From Amphiura filiformis (Eukaryota > Echinodermata > Ophiuroidea > Amphilepidida > Amphiuridae), in NCBI RefSeq assembly GCF_039555335.1, contig NC_092646.1, positions 35,307,380 through 35,371,379 of the forward strand: 64,000 bases of DNA. The letters are read 5' to 3'. A program made the translations under genes and the position numbers. Within the stretch, counting starts at the first letter, position 1. Every line of letters begins with the position of its first letter. The notes below the pieces were generated by a model, which was not told where the DNA came from, ran no database searches, and saw nothing but the letters and a program-made list of their open reading frames with translations. This document shows positions 60,426 through 64,000 of the stretch, in pieces.

Positions 60426-60752
60426 TTGTTGAAATCAATATACTTGGGCGAATGGGCAAGAAGAACTGACTGTAAAACATGCATATCAGCCTGCATGAGC
60501 AGTGTAAATGAGATACATTCAGAGGTAAAGTGTTTGGTTTAAATATTGTTTGATGTGGTTAAGCTTACACTCACCAGGGAAGTGGCACTCACAATGTACT
60601 TGTCAGTCTTGTCAGTCCGGATTTCCAAGTCTGCTTTCTGAAAACGACTGGAATTCCAGTTGCCAATGTTGCTGGAAAAAGCTTGGAAATCCAATCAAAT
60701 GCAGGAAAAATCACGGAAATGTTGAAAATGAGCTCTCAAATTGCGGATTTCT

Positions 60753-61521
60753 GATTTTGAACTATTTTTCTGCCGGATTTTTTTGCCTTTGGGCACTTTA
60801 AAAGTCTGGATTTCCAACAGTCACGAATGGACAAAAAGTCCGGATATCCGAACTCCTCTATAGGGGGTGTTCATCTATTTTCTGGAATAGCCCATTAAGC
60901 GGGTACTACAGCCCTCGATAAACTTGTGTATATTTTTGCATTTTCTCAAAAACTAATAACACACTGGTAATAACTAGTATATTTATCCAGTTGATCCAAC
61001 GACTGGAAGACTGACCATTTTCACTATTTAGTTTCCATGATTATAGTAGGCCTATACTAACACTTACCATGCTCACCGGTGCAAACGTTCCTAAATATGG
61101 CAATCATCAGTAGCAGCCATCCCCATACAATAGCAACTTTATCTGAATAATAGATAAATTGTGATAACACATAACATTAAGACAATAGAGAAAAAATCCA
61201 AAACGCTGTACATGGACCTTCAACCTCTGGCCAGCCGGGGGATCACTCGCATACCAAAGTGGTATGCATGCTCGTCCCAGCACCTCAAAAATGGACCCCA
61301 AATGGCGTAATCAGTGTGGAAAAATTTCACCCTTATTTGCGTAAGGCTCTGAAAATCTTACCCTAAAACATGGCGTAATTCAAGCGAAGAAACTAAAATA
61401 GACCCATAAATGGCGTAATTACTGCCCCCCATGCACAAAGCCTCCCGCATATATTGCAACTGTCTTGTGAACCCACCACTTTTGTATTCCAACAGAAATT
61501 ATCCCACAAATTCACTTTGGC
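60753..61521. repeat. Segmental tandem duplication, copy 1
   Basis: Nearly identical to 63237-64000 (offset about 2480 bp). It includes a GGGCTATTCCA-family end, a TTAA GCGGGTACTACAGCCCT segment related to the 21875 element, and TGGCGTAATTACTGCCCCCC. No gene recognised in it. Confidence 0.88.
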
Positions 61522-61910
61522 ATCCTCCCTATTTTTTTCCTGCAACATCCCTCACATGCTGGGATGGAGGCGTGACCCTTGTCTTGGCTGTGTAACTCGG
61601 TTTTGATCGCTGACAATGGTGAAGCCACCCCCATCATTGCATTCGGATCATACCAAATGCTTGGTTCCTGAACGCATCTCATTATGAAATCGCGGGTCCG
61701 ACAAGTGGTCTGTTATGGAAGTCATGATAGCTGAAATGTTGCAAAAATAAGTATGCCAGTTTGATTGAAACTTAATTTGAATTTAGCAATGAAAACAATA
61801 CATGTACATGGTTTCGTATAAACAGGTATGGTTTATGGTTAATGTAAATCAATTAAACAGGTTGCAACAACTTCTTTGTCCTATTTTGTGGGAGGTTAAT
61901 TGACACTCTT
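61522..61910 (-). pseudogene. HIRAN-like domain, degenerate copy
   Basis: Nucleotide-level duplicate of 61960-62360 (CATCCTCCCTATTTTTTTCC, ACATCCCTCACATGCTGGGA, GCATTCGGATCATACCAAAT). Several indels and stops break the HIRAN frame. Confidence 0.6.
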
Positions 61911-61914
61911 TAAA

Positions 61915-62223
61915 TCATGGATAGTGATGAGTCTCCGGTCCTGTCACCCTCTCCTTCATGTACACTACACAAATTCCCTTTGGTATCCTCCCTATTTTAT
62001 TCCCTGCAACATCCCTCACATGCTGGGTTGGAGACGTGTCCCTTGTCTTCATTGTGTGCAATTCTGATTTAATCTCTGACAATGGTGGAGCCGCCACCAT
62101 CATTGCATTCGGATCATATCGATTGCTTGGTTCTGGAATGCATCTCATTATGAAATCGGGTCCAACAATTCTGTTATGGAAGTCATGATAACTGAAATGT
62201 TGTAAAAATGACAAGTATGCCAA
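61915..62223 (-). CDS. HIRAN-like domain exon
   Basis: Minus strand: FSYHDFHNRIVGPDFIMRCI, PEPSNRYDPNAMMVA, then after a ~30-residue linker GNKIGRIPKGICVVYMKERV. The EP.N.YDPNA.MV...G..IGRIPK arrangement is the HIRAN signature, a DNA 3'-end/structure-binding domain found in HLTF and in many transposon-encoded proteins. An AACAG at 62175 precedes AATTGTTGG and could be a splice acceptor. The single domain is open for 102 codons. Confidence 0.62.
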   Translation of the reverse strand: MAYLSFLQHFSYHDFHNRIVGPDFIMRCIPEPSNRYDPNAMMVAAPPLSEIKSELHTMKTRDTSPTQHVRDVAGNKIGRIPKGICVVYMKERVTGPETHHYP

Positions 62224-62435
62224 GTTTGAGTGAAACTTAATTTGAATTTAGCAATGAAAACAATACATGTACATGGTTTCGTATAAACAAGTATGGTTTA
62301 TGGTTAATGCAAATCAATTCAACAGGTTGCAAGTCCTCTGTCCTTATTTTGTGGCAGGTTAATTGACACTATAATGGATAGTACATTTGGCATATATGAA
62401 AAAAACATGAATCCAATATGTTCAGCTCTATAAGA

Positions 62436-62785
62436 CTACATGTTAAACAAAATCTCTTTTTTACGCTTGGAGGTAGTAAATGCAGAGGCGTTGACACAGC
62501 TCAGTGTAGCTGATCTCTGATTGAGGGGAAGCTGCTCCAGCATTCTCCTTTTCTGGGATCTGATTGACTTGTCCGGGCTAGCCTCAACAGCACCCTGTTG
62601 TGGTACAATGTACTTCCCTGGGTATACCAAATGTGTTGGGTCTGACAGTGAACTGTCATCAGGAAATGCATCGGTGTATGACCTAGGGTTGTATGGGTAT
62701 AATGGTTGCTCTTCTTTGAATTGTTCATGTATGTGCAATTCTTTCTCCTCTTCAATTTGTCTCATGTCTATCAACCTATCAAGGA
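62436..62785 (-). CDS. Unrecognised repeated exon, copy 1
   Basis: Minus strand: IEEEKELHIHEQFKEEQPLY, PYNPRSYTDAFPDDSSLSDP, THLVYPGKYIVPQQGAVEAS, PDKSIRSQKRRMLEQLPL. Acidic start, Pro/Tyr-rich middle, basic end; probably disordered. Duplicated in tandem at 62795-63100. Confidence 0.45.
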
Positions 62786-62794
62786 AGGTAGTAA

Positions 62795-63100
62795 ATGTGG
62801 AGGTGTTGACACAGCTCAGTGTAGCTGACTATCTCTGACTGAGGGGAAGCTGCTCCAGCATTCTCCTTTTCTGGGATCTGATTGACTTGTCCGGGCTAGC
62901 CTCAACAGCACCCTGTTGTGGTACAATGTACTTCCCTGGGTATACCAAATGTGTTGGGTCTGACAGTGAACTGCCATCAGGAAATGCATCGGTGTATGAC
63001 CTAGGGTTGTATGGGTATAATGGTTGCTCTTCTTTGAAATTGTTCATGTATGTGCAATTCTTTCTCCTCTTCAATTTGTCTCATGTCTATCAACCTATCA
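62795..63100 (-). CDS. Unrecognised repeated exon, copy 2
   Basis: Tandem duplicate (~310 bp offset) of 62482-62785, almost identical apart from a frame-breaking extra base near 63040. Confidence 0.45.
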
Positions 63101-63236
63101 AGGGTGTATTCCAATTGACTTGACTTGCCTTGATCAAAGTGCTTCTTGACGATCCAAAAATGTTGTTTCTTTTAATCATCATCATCTGAATCCTTCATTA
63201 TAAAACAAACAGGAATAATATTAATAATTATATAAG

Positions 63237-64000
63237 GATTTTGAACTATTTTTCTGCCGGATTTTTTTGCCTTTGGGCACTTTAAAAGTCTGGATTTCCA
63301 ACAGTCACGAATGGACAAAAAGTTCGGATATCCGAACTCCTCTATAGGGGGTGTTCATCTATTTTCTGGAATAGCCCATTAAGCGGGTACTACAGCCCTC
63401 GATAAACTTGTGTATATTTTTGCATTTTCTCAAAAACTAATAACACACTGGTAATAACTAGTATATTTATCCAGTTGATCTAACGACTGGAAGACTGACC
63501 ATTTTCACTTTTTAGTTTCCATGATTATAGTAGGCCTATACTAACACTTACCATGCTCACCGGTGCAAACGTTCCTAAATATGGCAATCATCAGTAGCAG
63601 CCATCCCCATACAATAGCAACTTTATCTGAATAATATTGTGATAACACATAACATTAAGACAATAGAGAAAAAATCCAAAACGCTGTACATGGACCTTCA
63701 ACCTCTGGCCAGCCGGGGGATCACTCGCATACCAACGTGGTATGCATGCTCGTCCCAGCACCTCAAAAATGGACCCTAAATGGCGTAATCAGTGTGGAAA
63801 AATTTCACCCCTTATTTGCGTAAGGCTCTGAAAATCTTACCCCTAAAACATGGCGTAATTCGGCGTAAGAAACTAAAATAGACCCATAAATGGCGTAATT
63901 ACTGCCCCCCATGCACAAAGCCTCCCGCATATATTGCAACTGTCTTGTGAACCCACCACTTTTGTATTCCAACAGAAATTATCCCATAAATTCACTTTGG
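63237..64000. repeat. Segmental tandem duplication, copy 2 (runs off the window)
   Basis: Repeats 60753-61521 with few changes (for example one missing TAATAGATAA segment near 63628). The unit must be about 2.48 kb and contain the HIRAN-like and Pro/Tyr-rich exons. Confidence 0.88.

Overview
The window is animal genomic DNA: AT-rich, with genes split by GT..AG introns, long introns full of mobile-element debris, and no bacterial gene structure. Copies of TAGGCCTA, tRNA-derived SINEs, many short fold-back (MITE-like) elements and the gene content point to an invertebrate deuterostome, most likely an echinoderm or relative. That placement is inference; no species can be named from the sequence.

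Left part (0-10.6 kb). A 1.1 kb palindromic minisatellite (735-1816) is followed by two head-to-tail paralogous genes for a type II membrane protein with a C-terminal 'short-chain collagen C4-like' cysteine-rich domain. The second (8065-10491, three exons, 324 aa) is intact. The first (2733-5246) has the same exon plan but two 1-bp lesions in exon 1, so it looks like a recent pseudogene. Their introns hold MITEs with TA target duplications and microsatellites.

Middle (15.8-26.3 kb). A six-exon plus-strand gene encodes a 296-aa methyltransferase of the yeast/plant Bmt2 type (25S rRNA adenine-N1 methyltransferase). All splice sites and phases join cleanly. Its introns carry several element families: TTAA-flanked elements, a MITE nested in another repeat, a LINE end, a SINE and fold-backs.

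Right part (28.5-64 kb). This is a mobile-element graveyard read mostly on the minus strand. It contains decayed DUF7869-like and YqaJ-nuclease pseudogenes, a zinc-finger (FxxxWxxxFPWL / CxxC) exon, a PHD finger, a HIRAN-like domain, and fragments of a Crypton-like tyrosine-recombinase gene (box I, then R..LGH..Y box II, plus an N-terminal domain). Individual exons have repeatedly expanded into tandem arrays with periods of about 75, 78, 163, 170, 230 and 290 bp. A 3.76-kb DNA transposon with ~290-bp terminal inverted repeats and a frameshifted plus-strand DDE-like transposase (49466-53226) sits inside one recombinase copy. The last 760 bp repeat the sequence at 60.75 kb, so the right edge lies in a ~2.48-kb tandem duplication.

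The only genes that look intact are the second collagen-C4-like gene and the Bmt2-like gene.
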